Assembly (NCBI GenBank): GCA_951804985.1
Contig: OX638135.1
Location: 13,419,735 to 13,483,734, forward strand
Length of the DNA stretch: 64,000 nt
DNA from: Dryomyza anilis
Lineage: Eukaryota; Arthropoda; Insecta; Diptera; Dryomyzidae
Direction of reading: 5' to 3'
Shown: piece after piece, positions 35,503 to 48,200 of the stretch
Numbering within the stretch: the first letter of the stretch is position 1
How the letters are laid out: every line of letters starts with the position of its first letter
The notes under the pieces: model-generated
Databases searched by the model: none
The model's input: only the letters and a program-made list of their open reading frames with translations
What the model was told of the DNA's origin: nothing
Program-made: the position numbers and the translations under genes

Positions 35503-36035
35503 TTAATTTTCAATAAATTTATTAAAGAAATATGAATTTATCACGAATTTGAAATCCGCAAAAAAAAAGAATTAAATGAAAAATAATTCACAAGACTGAA
35601 CTCTTAGAAATTGTAGAAATATTTGGTGAAACCGAATTAAGTCTAACTAAAATTTATTTAGAGTGCAATAATTAAAATCAAATGTCATTAACATTAAATG
35701 AATTGTGGCTGAGTATACACAACTGTTGAAACAGTTAATTGGAATTTGATAAAAATATAGATATAATATAATAATAGAATGTAATGGAACGTAATGTAAT
35801 GTAGTTGAAATATTATAATTTGTAAAATAAGAACTTCAAATTGTATAGAAATTGTTAGCAATTCTATTTTTTTTACCATATATTTTCTCACAGTGTATTC
35901 TGTGTTTTTAGAGATACCATTTCATATAATGCTTCAAAGTATCCAATTCTGCTGCAAAGATTCGTTATGTTTTGTTGTAATGTTGAAATAATTTTTGTTT
36001 TTGTTTCTATTTTAGTTTTATTTAATGTTGTATGT

Positions 36036-36981
<946 letters not shown>

Positions 36982-37511
36982 TACAACATTAAATAAAACT
37001 AAAATAGAAACAAAAACAAAAATTATTTCAACATTACAACAAGACATAACGAATCTTTGCAGCAGAATTGGATACTTTGAAGCATTATATGAAATGGTAT
37101 CTCTAAAAACACAGAATACACTGTGAGAAAATATATGGTAAAAAAAATAGAATTGCTAACAATTTCTATACAATTTGAAGTTCTTATTTTACAAATTATA
37201 ATATTTCAACTACATTACATTACGTTCCATTACATTCTATTATTATATTATATCTATATTTTTATCAAATTCCAATTAACTGTTTCAACAGTAGTGTATA
37301 CTCAGCCACAATTCATTTAATGTTAATGACATTTGATTTTAATTATTGCACTCTAAATAAATTTTAGTTAGACTTAATTCGGTTTCACCAAATATTTCTA
37401 CAATTTCTAAGAGTTCAGTCTTGTGAATTATTTTTCATTTAATTCTTTTTTTTTGCGGATTTCAAATTCGTGATAAATTCATATTTCTTTAATAAATTTA
37501 TTGAAAATTAA

Positions 37512-38156
37512 TTGTTTATATTTTCAAAAAACAAAATTTCGTTCGATATTTCCGAGTTTCTTCGCACTTTTTTTATTCACCACCGACGTTACCTGTTAAA
37601 TAGCATGGCCGCTTTGGATTCGTTTATCCGTCTTACCGACAGCTTGGTGGAATTTGAGGTGGAGCTTTCAGATACAACACTTGCAGGATACTCGACGCAC
37701 ACATTAGAAGTACATCGAGATGAGATCAAGTCGATTTGGATAAATGTGAAGACAGCTTACGAATGCTGCATTGTGGAAATTTCAACGCAGAAGGATGATG
37801 CTTCAGGATCTGATGCAGCTTACGATTTGGAAACCATAAAGGGTCGCTATCACAGCAATTATCAGGCATACGTTCGGTGTGTCGCTCGGTTAGGTGAATG
37901 TATTCAGAAGTTGTCACTAGGTCCCGTAGATTCTTCCGTTTCTTTAGTTCACGAAATTCCGAATTCCAGTCTAAATTTCCGCTTACCTCCATGTGATACT
38001 GAGGTATTCACTGGAGACTATCTCATGTGGCCATCCTTTCGCGATCTTTTTACAGCAATTTACGTTAATAATTCACGCCTAAGTCCAGTTGAAAAGTTGT
38101 TTCATCTGAACCAAAAAACTCGGGGGGAGGCCCGAACGATTATTCAAGTTACTTAA
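37512..38156 (+). pseudogene. gag: BEL/Pao gag N-terminal region (right arm)
   Basis: A 214-residue frame. The likely original start is MAALDSFIRLTDSL at about 37605, since the residues before it are AT-rich leader. The DUF1759-like core is at about residues 155-210. Stop at 38154 directly before sequence that continues the protease, so the middle of gag (zinc knuckles) has been lost. Confidence 0.9.
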
Positions 38157-38159
38157 ATT

Positions 38160-39528
38160 ACCATTTCATTCAACAAGAGCACAAATTTCAGGTCTTAATA
38201 ATGCTATTTCTGCGCAAGCTCATAAGATTTGCTCTTTCATTCTAAGTTCTCCGATTAATTCCGAAATTCGTATTGAAGCAAACGCTTTAGTATTACCACA
38301 TCTTACAGGAAATTTGCCTGCTTCACATATTGATCCAGCCATTTTAAATAATCTACCAAATCTACCGCTTGCAGATTCCAATTTCTTTAAAAGTTCACGT
38401 GTATATATTTTAATTGGTAGCGATCTTCTTCCTTCTATCTTATTGGAAGGAATTCAACGCAATATTTGTGGCTCATTACTAGGTCAGGAGACAATATTTG
38501 GTTGGATTCTGACTGGGCCAATTTCAGGAAGCTCCATTCAGTCATTTTCTACTCGCGTATCTTATTTTAATGAGATTTCTTTAGAACTTTCTCGATTTTG
38601 GAAGGTGGAAGATCTTCCACAAAAGCATTTCATGACCCAATCCGATCACTTTTGTGAAAAGAAATATGTTCAAACCACTAAACGAAATTGTGAAGGTCGG
38701 TACGTAGTCAAATTACCATTCAAAGAAGGGTATCCAGAAACCCATTCGCGATCGATTGCACTAGCACAGTTCCTAAGAAATGAAGCACGTTTGTGCAAAA
38801 ATCTAAGTTTCAAAAATAAATATGATCAAGTTCTGCGTGAATATCTTGAGTTGGATCACAAGCGTGTGGTTCCTGCTCCAAAATTCGAATATATTCCGTC
38901 TCATTACTATTTACCACACCATGCTGTGATCAAACCTGAGAGCACCACTACACAGATACGTGTTGTATTCAATGCGTCTAGTCCATCATCCAATGGGACT
39001 AGTCTCAATGACGTGCTTTATACAGGCCTCGTACTCCAATCCGATTTAACGTTGTTGATTCTAAAATGGCGTTTCTATCGCTTTGTTTTCAACAGCGACT
39101 TACAACAAATGTATAGGCAAATATTGATTGATTCAGATCAAAATCCATTGCAACGAATTCTTTTCCGTGACTCAATTAGTAACGAAATTTGCGATTTCGA
39201 ACTTAAAACCGTAGCTTTCGGTGTAAATTGTGCGCCGTATTTGGCAATCCGCACTATACTTCAGTTAACACAGGATGTTGAAAAATCACACCCTCTTGCA
39301 ACCAATATCCTTCGTAATTCCATGTATGTTGACGATGTTATAGCTGGTTTCCATGACATTTCCATTGCATTGAGAGCTTGTGATGAACTCATTGCAGCAC
39401 TGGCTTCAGCTGGATTTTCACTACCAAAATGGACATCCAACTCAAACTTCTATCGGAAATTCCGCGTGATCATTTACTTAATGAAGATTTTCTCCTTTTT
39501 GAAGATTCCAGTACAGCTAAAACTTTAG
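38160..39528 (+). pseudogene. BEL/Pao protease and reverse transcriptase (right arm)
   Basis: The frame 38314-39528 encodes the C-terminal protease region (ILIGSDLLPSILLEG) and RT through SMYVDD (catalytic Asp pair at 39331-39336) to a frameshift after GFSLPKWTSN. It differs from the left arm at only a few residues (GSD/GGD, ILLEG/IFLEG, FWKVED/FWEVED, QMYRQ/KMYRQ). Both arms share the same frame breaks, so decay preceded duplication or the arms have been homogenised. Confidence 0.92.
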
Positions 39529-40726
39529 GCATTAGATGGAATGCTAGTTCAGATTCATTTTTCTTTTCAACCACTTTAATTCCACAATAAACATCATATA
39601 CGAAACGCGATGTTCTTTCGCATATTTCAAAGCTATTTGATCCAGCTGGCTGGCTAGCTCCGTGTATAGTAGTAGCAAAAATTCTTATGCAAGAAATATG
39701 GCTAGAGCGAATAGATTGGGATGACAACTTGCCCATTAATTGCCTTCAAAAATGGAACACTTTTTTATCCAACTATCGCTACCTTAATCAAATAAAAATT
39801 CCACGTTGGATTAGCTATACGTTGGATTAGATATGCATCGGAGAAAGCCTATGCTGCATCCATTTATGTTCGTATAATTCATCCAAATTCCTTTTCAACG
39901 CATCTATTAACTGCCACGACAAAGGTCGCACCAGTTAAAACAATTTCTATTCCTATAGCCGCGGTAGCTCAGTGGTTAGTGCGTTGGACTGCGAGTCGAA
40001 AGGTCCCCGGTTCAAGCCTGGACTGGGGCTAACAACATCTTTTCATAGAAACATTTTTCTATACCGCGCTACCTCTCGTCAGTAAATGGCAAACCTACGA
40101 GAGTAAAACCATTGCCTATGAAAAGCTCTCACCCGCCGTTCGGATTCGGCAATAAACTGTAGGTCCCACCACTTTGAGTACAAATATAACACGGCACAGC
40201 TCAAAATGGTGAGAGAGCTCGGCCGAAGTTCTGTACAGGACTGTAGCGCCAAACTATTTATTTATATTTATATTTTCCTCGGCTTGAGTTATGTTGAGCA
40301 GTTTTGTTAGCTGAAATGGTTGACGCGCTGCTACCACAACTCGATATACAAAATTACGAACTTTTTAAATGGACAGACTCTACAATAGTTCTAGCATGGT
40401 TGCGAAAGCCACCATGTCAGTGGACAACATTCGTCGCTAATCGTGAGTCGAAAATTGTTGAAACTACTTGACATTGTAACCGGTTTCATGTGGATTCCCC
40501 TACTAATCCTGCAGATTTAGCAAGTCGTGGGTTGTCACCACAAGAACTTATCCATAATGATTTATGGTGGCATGGCCTCAGTGGCTTAAATTATCTCCAT
40601 CGAATTGGCCTAGATCTAATCTACATACCATCCACGCAACCATTAGATCCCATTCCGCGTTGTTGCAAAATTACGAAGATATTTCAGATCGTTTTTCAGA
40701 ATTTCCAAAAGCTATTCGGGTTATAG
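39529..40726 (+). pseudogene. BEL/Pao RNase H region (right arm, with SINE)
   Basis: Frames carry [16 protein letters not shown] (about 39843-39890), then after the SINE the block ELFKWTDSTIVLAWLRKPPC (about 40357-40415) and SPTNPADLASRG (about 40493-40530). A stop lies in the RNase H part, and the SINE disrupts it further. Confidence 0.85.
39957..40256 (+). mobile_element. tRNA-derived SINE, copy 3
   Basis: Starts AGCCGCGGTAGCTCAGTGGT, has GGTTCAAGCC as B box about 50 bases on, a body of about 200 bases and a tail of TTTATATTTATA type. It differs from copy 2 at one or two sites (for example CACGGCACAGC against the other arm). The flanking BEL sequence resumes with CCTCGGCTTGAGTTATG. Confidence 0.9.
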
Positions 40727-42047
40727 CCTATGTATTTCGGTTCTTTTATAGAACATCTTTTCACTTATTGTCATCCATCAACGCTGATTACAAGTTCAGA
40801 GATAAATACTGTAAAAATTCATTTAATGATTTTGAGACAAATGATAGGATATCCATTTGAATATAAAAATCTCTCTGAAAAACAATCCATTTCATCATCT
40901 AGTAGCATTTTGAATTTAAATCAATTTATTTATGATAAATGACTTCTCCGAGTGTGTGACCGATTAGTTGCATCTCCTATGATGACCTATGACGAGCGCC
41001 ACCGAATAATTCTTCCATACAACTGCCAGTTCTCCCGTCTTTTAGTTCGCTTTACGCACCAGATCTCACTTCATGGAGGAAATCAATTAATGCTTCGTCT
41101 AATTCGATTGCAGCTTTGGATACCAAAGGTAAAGAATATGATTAAAGCTACAACACATAACTGCCAAACTTGCATAATTTACAAACAAAAATTACAAACA
41201 CAACTAATGGCCGCGTTGCCTCCTGCACGCACGGTTATCACGTCCTTTCACTAATACTGGTTTAGATTTTGCTGGACAATTCGATGTGAAAAATTACACA
41301 GGCAGAGCGTGCCTGATAACTAAAGGTTACGTCTGTCTATTTGTCTGCTTCGCCACGAAGGCGATTCATCTCGAACCTACATCAAATCTGTCTTCTGATG
41401 CATTTTTGGCAGCTTTTCATAGATTTGTATTCAGACGTGGTTGTCCCCTGAATCTATATTCAGATAACGGAACCAATTTCGTAGGTGCTTCAAAAAAACT
41501 TGCGGAAGATTTCCTTAAAGTTTCGCGAGCAGCTATTACATCGAATTTCAGTCACCAAAATATTACATGGCTTCATACCTCTCGGCGCTCCTCATATGGG
41601 TGGCCTGTGGGAGGCGGGAGCGAAAAGTTTCAAAATACATTTTCGCAAAGTGGCTGGTCCCTACAAATATACGTTTTAGGAATTGTCCACACCTCTTTCT
41701 CGAATCGAAGCGTGTCTTAATTCACGCCCAATTTCACCTATGTCTGACGATCCTACAGACACATACGCATTGACTCCTGAACATTTCTTAGTTGGAGGTC
41801 CACTACTTGCTCCTATTGAACCTGAAATCCACGAGCAGCCTATATCCATCATTAACCGATGGCAACGACTCAAGTCTCTACAACAATATTTCCTTAAAGA
41901 TGACAATTTACCTCCAAACGAATGCGTTTAGGAAGGGTCACTAACGTTCACTTGCGAAGTGACGATAAAGTTAGAGTAGTCGATATCCTTACCAATCGTG
42001 GTTCGAATAGAAGACCTGTGGTTAAACTAGTCTTACTCCCGGTTCAC
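40727..42047 (+). pseudogene. BEL/Pao integrase and C-terminal domain
   Basis: Contains the zinc-binding region with HGGNQLMLRLIRLQLWIPK and CQTC (about 41075-41180), a core with TKGYVCLFVCFATKAIHLEP and the Asp of YSDNGTNFVGASKKL (about 41454-41500), GAPHMGGLWEAGAKS (about 41588-41632), NSRPISPMSDDPTD, TPEHFLVGGPLL (about 41778-41812), and a C-terminal block ending KLVLLPVH at 42047. Frames are shifted at least four times (one near 41255, one near 41575). Confidence 0.9.
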
Positions 42048-42104
42048 TAATTACAATTATTTCATTATTTATATCATAACACAAATATTCATCTTACAGC
42101 CACA
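42048..42104 (+). promoter_or_regulatory. Splice-acceptor-like leader of the third ORF
   Basis: An AT-rich tract ends in ATTCATCTTACAG/CCACAATGCC. A pyrimidine-leaning tract plus CAG a few bases before the ATG would suit expression from a spliced subgenomic RNA, as errantivirus env is expressed. No experimental support here. Confidence 0.4.
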
Positions 42105-42393
42105 ATGCCAAAATACAGGAACAAATCCGCCGCTAACAACACACGCAGACCTCATTATAAGAAACATCATTACAAGAACATGGCATTCCAGTGCCAACTT
42201 TGTTCACGCTATCACGCGCTACGATTTTGTCCAAAATTTCTGGAGATGAACACCAAAAAGAGGATGCGTGCAGTTCTTCTCCACAAGTATTGCGATAATT
42301 GTTTAGCTCATAAACATTCTGGCCGATCCTGTCTTTGTGGCTCCAGATGTCATTACTGCCAAGAAGATCATCCATCATACGCTCCTGCATATG
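42105..42393 (+). pseudogene. Third BEL ORF, N-terminal zinc-knuckle part
   Basis: After a basic N-terminus (MPKYRNKSAANNTRRPHYKK) come zinc-knuckle-type motifs CQLCSRYHALRFC and CDNCLAHKHSGRSC and a third with CHYCQEDH, the pattern of BEL/Pao gag C-terminal regions. Here it lies downstream of pol and between the LTRs. A frame shift near 42370 would be needed to read the typical HHTLLH sequence at its end. A long-TIR element interrupts it at 42394; the rest is at 45964. Confidence 0.75.
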
Positions 42394-42841
42394 AGGCATT
42401 CTTTTTCAAATCGAACACGAAATATTTTTGACACTCTGGTTTTGTTTCAATTTTTTTTATGGATTACTTATTGAAAATAAGCCCACCCATATTTTTTTTT
42501 TTTTTTGCTTTTTGTCAATTGGTTTGAAAATACAGGGTGTTTAAAAATTGAAAATATGACGCATGGACCTTTTTTAAAAATTATATAACTTCAATATAGC
42601 GTCAAGTTTGATCTCATTTTGAAGGTAATAGAATTTGATTTATTTCCCTATACAAATTTAATATATTTTTGATTATCATGTAACTGTTATAAGCAATTGA
42701 AACGTTTAAGGGCATTTTACTTAACGAGAGGTATTTTTATTTTTTTTTAAATTAAGACTATCATTTTCCTCGTTAAATTCTATATAAAGAATATTCTTTT
42801 GTTGGGTGGTCATTTGTGCACATCTATATGAAAACCATTTT

Positions 42842-43034
42842 TATACCCTACACTAAGAGTGAAAGGGTATATTCAGTTTGGTACGCCCTTTGTAACACCC
42901 AGAAGGAAGCATCCCCGGTATGGAAAAGTATATATATTGTTGATCAGCATGACCTCCTGAGTCGATTTAGCGATGTCCGTCTATCCGTCCGTCTGTCTCT
43001 CCGTCTGTATGTCTGTTGAAATCCCTACTACTTA
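42842..43034 (+). mobile_element. DINE family A copy 7 (5' part, in left arm)
   Basis: TATACCCTACACTAAGAGTG to the CTGT array, ending GTTGAAATCCCTACTACTT. Mirror of the outer part of copy 9. Confidence 0.8.
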
Positions 43035-43884
43035 CACGGAGGGAAATAAAATTCTAAAACTCGAGAAGAATTCGGTTAGAAAAAAAAAATAGTAGAATTT
43101 GACTAATATCAATAAAATACTACTAAAATTCAAGAATTTGTCATCTGAATATCAAGAAAGCAAATTACTTAGTTGTCAAAAAAGTAAACAAACTTTATTC
43201 AACTGGATTTTCTGAAGTTAATTTATTGATTATTAAAAACAAAAAAGAACACGCAAAATTGTTGCTGTATTCATCGCAAAAAGTACATGTGTTTATTCAT
43301 TGTTGTTGTTTTCATCGATATTGCTCTGTCTGTGTGATATGTTTTATTAAGTTCTTAGGTAAAAAAAAGTAACTTATTACAATTTGTCTGGATTGCAATT
43401 TTTTTTCTTCTTAGGTATCAAAAAACGGCATGATATACAATGTTTGCATGTGTGTGTTTTCACGAATAGAACAACAAAGCACAGCGTCTGTGTATGTATG
43501 AATGTTAAAGATATAAACAAAAAAAACGATTTTTCCTACAAATATTGGTATGGTTTCAGTTCGTAAACATAAATTTGGGTTCAATTTTGCATAAATACCA
43601 AGTTGATTCATTCCATTGTTATCTAAATATACTATACAATGCTTATGGGTAGCGTGCGGAGGGTTTATACATAACCAACAGAAGAGGCAACATAAGATAA
43701 GAAAGTGTATAAGGTATGTAAACGGTTTCAGAATAATATACAGAGATTAAATTAAATAATAATAATAAAAATAAAATAAAAAATTTAATTACATTAAGTA
43801 TTCAAAGAAATCATTTACTATACAAAAATGCATATAGGTAATAAAGTTCTAAATAAACATTAAATTAACTCGACAATATTTTTT
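43035..43884. other. Loop of the long-TIR element, left segment
   Basis: 43046-43140 is the inverted match to 14000-14092 (AGAAGAATTCGGTTAGAAAA). The rest (43141-43884) is AT-rich without a recognised family; the ORFs over 43384-43611 have no support. Confidence 0.5.
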
Positions 43885-44560
43885 TATACCCTACACTAAG
43901 AGTGAAAGGGTATATTTAGTTTGGTACGCCGTTTGTAACACCCAGAAGGAAGCATCTCCGGTATGAAAAAGTATATATATTCTTGATCAGCATGACCTCC
44001 GGAGTCGATTTAACGATGTCCGTCTGTCTGTCTGTCCCTCTGTCTGTCTGTTGAAATCACGATTACAGAAAAAGTAGAAGAGGTAGAACAATGAAACTTT
44101 AGATTTAAATTACTTATATATCTAAGCTGTCTGAACAAGAAAATTGGCATGCTAGGTCTATTGTGACCTGAGAACCGACCACTTATGTTCAAATACCTCA
44201 TATAAAATGAACATCTACAGATCAATATTACTGTATACGTGTTTTGTAAACTTTTTTTGGTTATATATATATTGACTCATGCTCAAATACATGAAAATAA
44301 TGTTTTCCGGCGATACGACTTGTGGTTCCAAAAAAAAAAATCGAAATTCGGTACACCTACCCATTTGTAAATATGGGTATCAAATGAATAGAAATTCTTC
44401 AGCGATTGAAAGTTTGTAATTATTTTCAGGATTCGTAACCCTGGTGGTCAATATACCACTTTGAATGGTAACCACACATATGTGTAGGGTATTTATAGAC
44501 GGCTTAGACCGACTATAATTTTAAAATTTCCCATGTGATCTAACCTTCCCAACTGGTTTT
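43885..44560 (+). mobile_element. DINE family A copy 8
   Basis: Full-length type with a short array (about 44019-44052), a body variant between array and 44160, and a diverged hairpin with one mismatch (TATAGACGG/CCGACTATA). It lacks the TGATAATCCTAACTATCA segment near the 3' end. Confidence 0.8.
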
Positions 44561-44784
44561 TGTTCAAACGACTGTGCGCATATGCTGCTTTGTTATGTGT
44601 TTTGGCTATATTTGATTTATCAGTAAAATTACCTAACACCTTGATCAGCTTATTGCCCACCCAATGTAGTCGGTTCTCTCAACTGCTAAGTCGGTTCTTA
44701 TAACAAAAACAAAAAATTGTAATATACCAAAAAGGATTTAATTTAATTTTTAATCGTAAAAGATCAGTAAACAGGTAAATGAAT
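44561..44784. other. Spacer between DINE copies 8 and 9
   Basis: 224 bp without recognised content. Confidence 0.4.
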
Positions 44785-45525
44785 AAAAACCAGTTGGGAA
44801 GGTTAGATCACATGGGAAATTTTAATGTAGGTGTAATTATGATAGTTAGGATTATCAAAATTATAGTCGGTCTAAGCCGACTATAAATACCCTACACATA
44901 TGTGTGGTTACCATTCAAAGTGATATATAGGTCACCAGGGTATACGAATCCTAAAAATAACTACAAACATTCAATCGCTGAAGAATTTCCATTCATTTGA
45001 TACCCATATTTACAAATGGGTAGGTGTACCGAATTTCGATTTTTTTTGTAATGAACCACAGGTCTTTTCGACGGAAAACATTATTATCACGTACTTGAGC
45101 ATGATGTCAATATATATTTGACCAAAAAAGTTTACCTAAGCACGTATACATAAAAATTGATCTTTTTATGTACATTTTATATGAGGTATTTGAACCTAAG
45201 TGGTCGGATCATAGGTCACAATGAACCGATCTCGCCAATTTTTTCGCACATACAGCGTAGGTATATTAGTAATCAAAGTTATAAGTTTCATTTATCTAGC
45301 TCTTCAATTTTAAAAGTAGTAGGGATTTCAACAGACAGACGGACAGACAGACGGACAGACAGACAGACGGATAGACAGACGGACAGACGGACATCGCTAA
45401 ATCGACTCAGGAGGTCATGCTGATCAAGAATATATATACTTTTCCATACCGGAGATGCTTCCTTCTGGGTGTTACAAACGGCGTACCAAACTGAATATAC
45501 CCTTTCACTCTTAGTGTAGGGTATA
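44785..45525 (-). mobile_element. DINE family A copy 9
   Basis: Complete reverse-strand copy from AAAACCAGTTGGGAAGG (3' end) to GGGTATA. It holds a long GTCY array (about 45329-45393) and the extra TTCGCACATACAGCGTAGG segment also seen in copy 1. Confidence 0.85.
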
Positions 45526-45957
45526 AAAATGTTTTCATATAGATGTGCACAAATGACCATCCAACAAAAGAATGTTCTTTATATAGAATTTAACGTGGAA
45601 AATAATAGTCTTAATTAAAACAAAAAATAAAAATACCACTCATTTAGTAAAATGTCCTTAAACATTTTAATTGCTTATAAAAGTTACATGATAATTTAAA
45701 ATTTATTAATTTTGTACAAGGCAATAAATAAAATTCTATTATCTTCAAAATGAGACTAAACTTGACGCTATATGATGCACAGATGCAAAGTTATATAATC
45801 TTCAAAAAAGGTCCATGCGTTATATTTTAATTTTTAAACACCCTGTATTTTTAAACCTATTGAAAAAAAGCAAAAAAAAAAAAATATGGGTGGGCTTATT
45901 TTCAATAAGCAACTAAGTATTTTTGACGAAATCCGTTCGATTTGAAAAAGAATGCCT
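45526..45957. repeat. Right arm of the long-TIR element
   Basis: Inverted copy of 42394-42841, with several small indels; no coding content. Confidence 0.8.
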
Positions 45958-45963
45958 CATATG

Positions 45964-46505
45964 CATGAGCGCCTACGTCCAAGCTCAACTTTTGCATCAG
46001 TGTCAACGCTTCCACTGTCATTTTCAGCCATCATGACACAGCTCTGCATTAGCCTGCTTCCGTCAGCGTTAATAAAACTAGAGGCTGATGACAATCTTCA
46101 CTACGATCGCTCGTTGCTTGATCCGTGTACAACGAAAAGCAAAATATCCGCTGCGTTAATCAAACAATTAAATATAACAACGACTTCAATCGGTAATGAC
46201 AAAATTTGTTCCGTCGTCATTCGATCTAAATTTGACGTAAATCTTAAAATTACCGCCATCCTAAGGGTCGATAATCGCATTACCATGCATACACCTATTC
46301 GTTCCTTAGATGAAAAATTAAAAATAATTTTCAAAATCTTAAGCTAGCCGGCAATAAATCAGTCTGCACCAATATCCATTGTCTTGGGAGCAGACCTATA
46401 TCCTAAAATTATAAAATCAGGTATCATACCGAGCAGCAGCGGTCTCCCTGTTGCTCAAAATACTGTGTTTGGCTGTATACTGTACGGTCCCTGTGCTACA
46501 TAATT
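45964..46505 (+). pseudogene. Third BEL ORF, protease-like C-terminal part
   Basis: Continues the zinc-knuckle ORF with HERLRPSSTF, then LIKLEADDNLHYDRSLLDPC (the position of the aspartic-protease catalytic region, here DPC), TKSKISAALIKQL, and after a stop near 46345 the block SIVLGADLYPKIIKSG and LPVAQNTVFGCILYGPC, the DUF1758-type protease end. It stops shortly after at ATAA (46500), so it was a gag-protease-like protein without RT. Degraded by at least one stop. Confidence 0.7.
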
Positions 46506-46734
46506 ACATAAATAAATAAACTCATACGCACGCACGCACACATGTACTAATATATTGAATTTATACTGAATATAATGCAATTGAAAGCCTTTATTATATA
46601 TAGTATATTATTATTATTATTACTTATTATTAGCACTACATATACTTGGATTAAATATTTTTTTTCCATAAAAATTATATAAAGAATTATATAACTTAAA
46701 ATTTGATTGCAGCCGTAGTGCAAGGTGAGCGGCA
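46506..46734 (+). other. 3' untranslated region of the BEL insertion
   Basis: AT-rich; GTGCAAGGTGAGCGGCA directly before the LTR might serve as a weak polypurine tract, though it is interrupted by pyrimidines. Confidence 0.4.
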
Positions 46735-47117
46735 TGTCTACGCCAAGACTAAATTGTCTACGCTTAAGTTTTTGTTCGCAACTTATAATACAGGCGGCGC
46801 TTAAAGCTGTTAGAATTCGCCGTATTTTATCTATTTTATATTTCCTTTTAAACTTAAGTTTTAATGTTAAGTAACAAGAAATATTATCGTTCACCTGGTT
46901 TCCGACCGTATCATTGGTAAGAATTAAAAATAAATTTTATAACGAACAAGAAACTGCTGTGTCTTTTTTTCCTTGTCCAAATCAGTTTGACTTCGTTCCA
47001 ACATTTCTGCCAGCGAATTCACTGAATAATTCACCCATTCCATCGACGTTTTTATCTGCTACATACCTACAACAAATTCATCATTTCAACTCATCATTTT
47101 CGATTCCCATTTCTATA
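46735..47117 (+). repeat. 3' LTR of the BEL/Pao insertion
   Basis: TGTCTACGCCAAGACTAAAT to CCCATTTCTATA, the terminal CA having changed to TA. Direct repeat of 30386-30764. Followed by AACAC (47118-47122), the right target duplication. Confidence 0.8.
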
Positions 47118-47122
47118 AACAC

Positions 47123-47869
47123 CTTTAACCTAAATTTAAGAATCATAGCTTTTTCAATAAAAACTGGTAGCTTAACCTTAACTTGAAAATTCCCTTATTC
47201 TTAATTCAATATAAACACTATTTCTTAAATTGATTTCAACGTTTACTTCAAATCAAGATTTAGCCTTATTTTCAACTCGATACCAAATTAACCTACATTT
47301 ATTTTTTTGCTTTTAAATATTGACTTATTCCTACAAAATAAGTAAAATAAGAGGATCCTCATATAGGACAACAAAAAGGGCATTTTTCAAATAATTAACC
47401 CGTTATATGTCATCCAACCAATATCGTAGACTTCAAGCCCGAGCGTCAAGACAACTGCAGGAAATCGATGCCAGCATCCAAAATGTGGTAGACTTGTTTT
47501 TAAAGCTTGTATGTTTCAAGCTCTCGAATACCATTCTGTAGCCTACTCAAGGTTTGCGGGGGCGGTCGATATATTGTTTTAAAGATTCACAGAAGTCGAA
47601 ACACTAATAGATTTCGGTAAGCTATTAGATTTGGATGCGCGTTGTTATTTTATATTTTTTGTCAGGGTTTATATGTAATCATAAAAAACATACTGTTTTT
47701 AGAGTCACTACATTTTTGTTCCTAATTTTCACTGCCCTTTTTGGCAATGTCTTTATCAAATCATTTTCAAATTCAGATTTAGCGTTAAATACAGCACTTA
47801 TTTTATATTTGAAACTGATTTGAAGAACACACTAGACCTTAAAGGCAATTATGGTTATTTTTTCAAACG
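47123..47869. other. Region between the BEL insertion and an integrase-like fragment
   Basis: A + strand frame from 47408 (MSSNQYRRLQARASRQLQE) has gag-like or coiled-coil character and continues with frame breaks to LIDFGKLLDLDARCYF near 47640, but I cannot assign it. Near 47850-47890 a GNYGYFFKRLPCGI-like stretch recalls the RT block before the integrase piece. No intact gene. Confidence 0.35.
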
Positions 47870-47992
47870 CTTACCCTGTGGCATATTGGATAATACCATT
47901 AATGAACATTTGCGTATTTTAAAACACTCAAAAGGACATTTTAGCATTGAAGAACAAATAATACTTATTAATGGGTATTATAATAATACAAC
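47870..47992 (+). pseudogene. pol: Errantivirus integrase fragment
   Basis: NTINEHLRILKHSKGHFSIE is typical of the C-terminal half of gypsy-type integrase cores, followed by QIILINGYYNNTT. A related decayed version of the first residues exists at 30307-30335. Probably the continuation of the integrase cut at 30385. It is interrupted by a hAT-like end at 47993. Confidence 0.65.
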
Positions 47993-48200
47993 CAGGGCTC
48001 GGGTGGAACTGGAACCGGACCGGAACCGTTTCATTTTTATAGAACCGGAACTGGAACTGAAACCGTTTTTGAAAGTTTTTATGGAACTGGAATCGTTATT
48101 TTATTTTTCATAGAACCGGAACTAGAACGGAAAACCAAAACCAAAACCGGAACCGGAACTGGAACCATTACTAAATTAATTAGATCAGAAATTAATATAT
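47993..48200 (+). mobile_element. hAT-like element end with (GGAACC) repeats
   Basis: CAGGGCTCGGGTGGAACTGG followed by dense ACCGGAAC repeats. Organisation resembles family E subterminal zones but the motif is different. No matching opposite end was found in the window. Confidence 0.5.

Larger units (their letters stand above)
42394..45957. mobile_element. Long-TIR (foldback-like) element, 3.56 kb
   Basis: Ends AGGCATTCTTTTTCAAATCG and its complement; the arms are inverted copies of about 640 bp (42394-43035 and about 45310-45957). CATATG flanks both sides (42388-42393 and 45958-45963), and the interrupted zinc-knuckle ORF resumes right after it. The arms include ACAGGGTGTTTAAAAATTG and end in inward DINE-A copies. 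No transposase is seen in the loop, so it is non-autonomous; superfamily unknown. Confidence 0.8.

Noticed and set aside
39957..40030. tRNA gene-like sequence (also 32988-33061 and 2900-2972)
   Set aside because: It is the head of a SINE: same non-tRNA body and AT tail in all three copies.
41676..41906. Reverse-strand ORF opposite BEL integrase
   Set aside because: Shadow of the + strand integrase coding sequence, which has conserved motifs.
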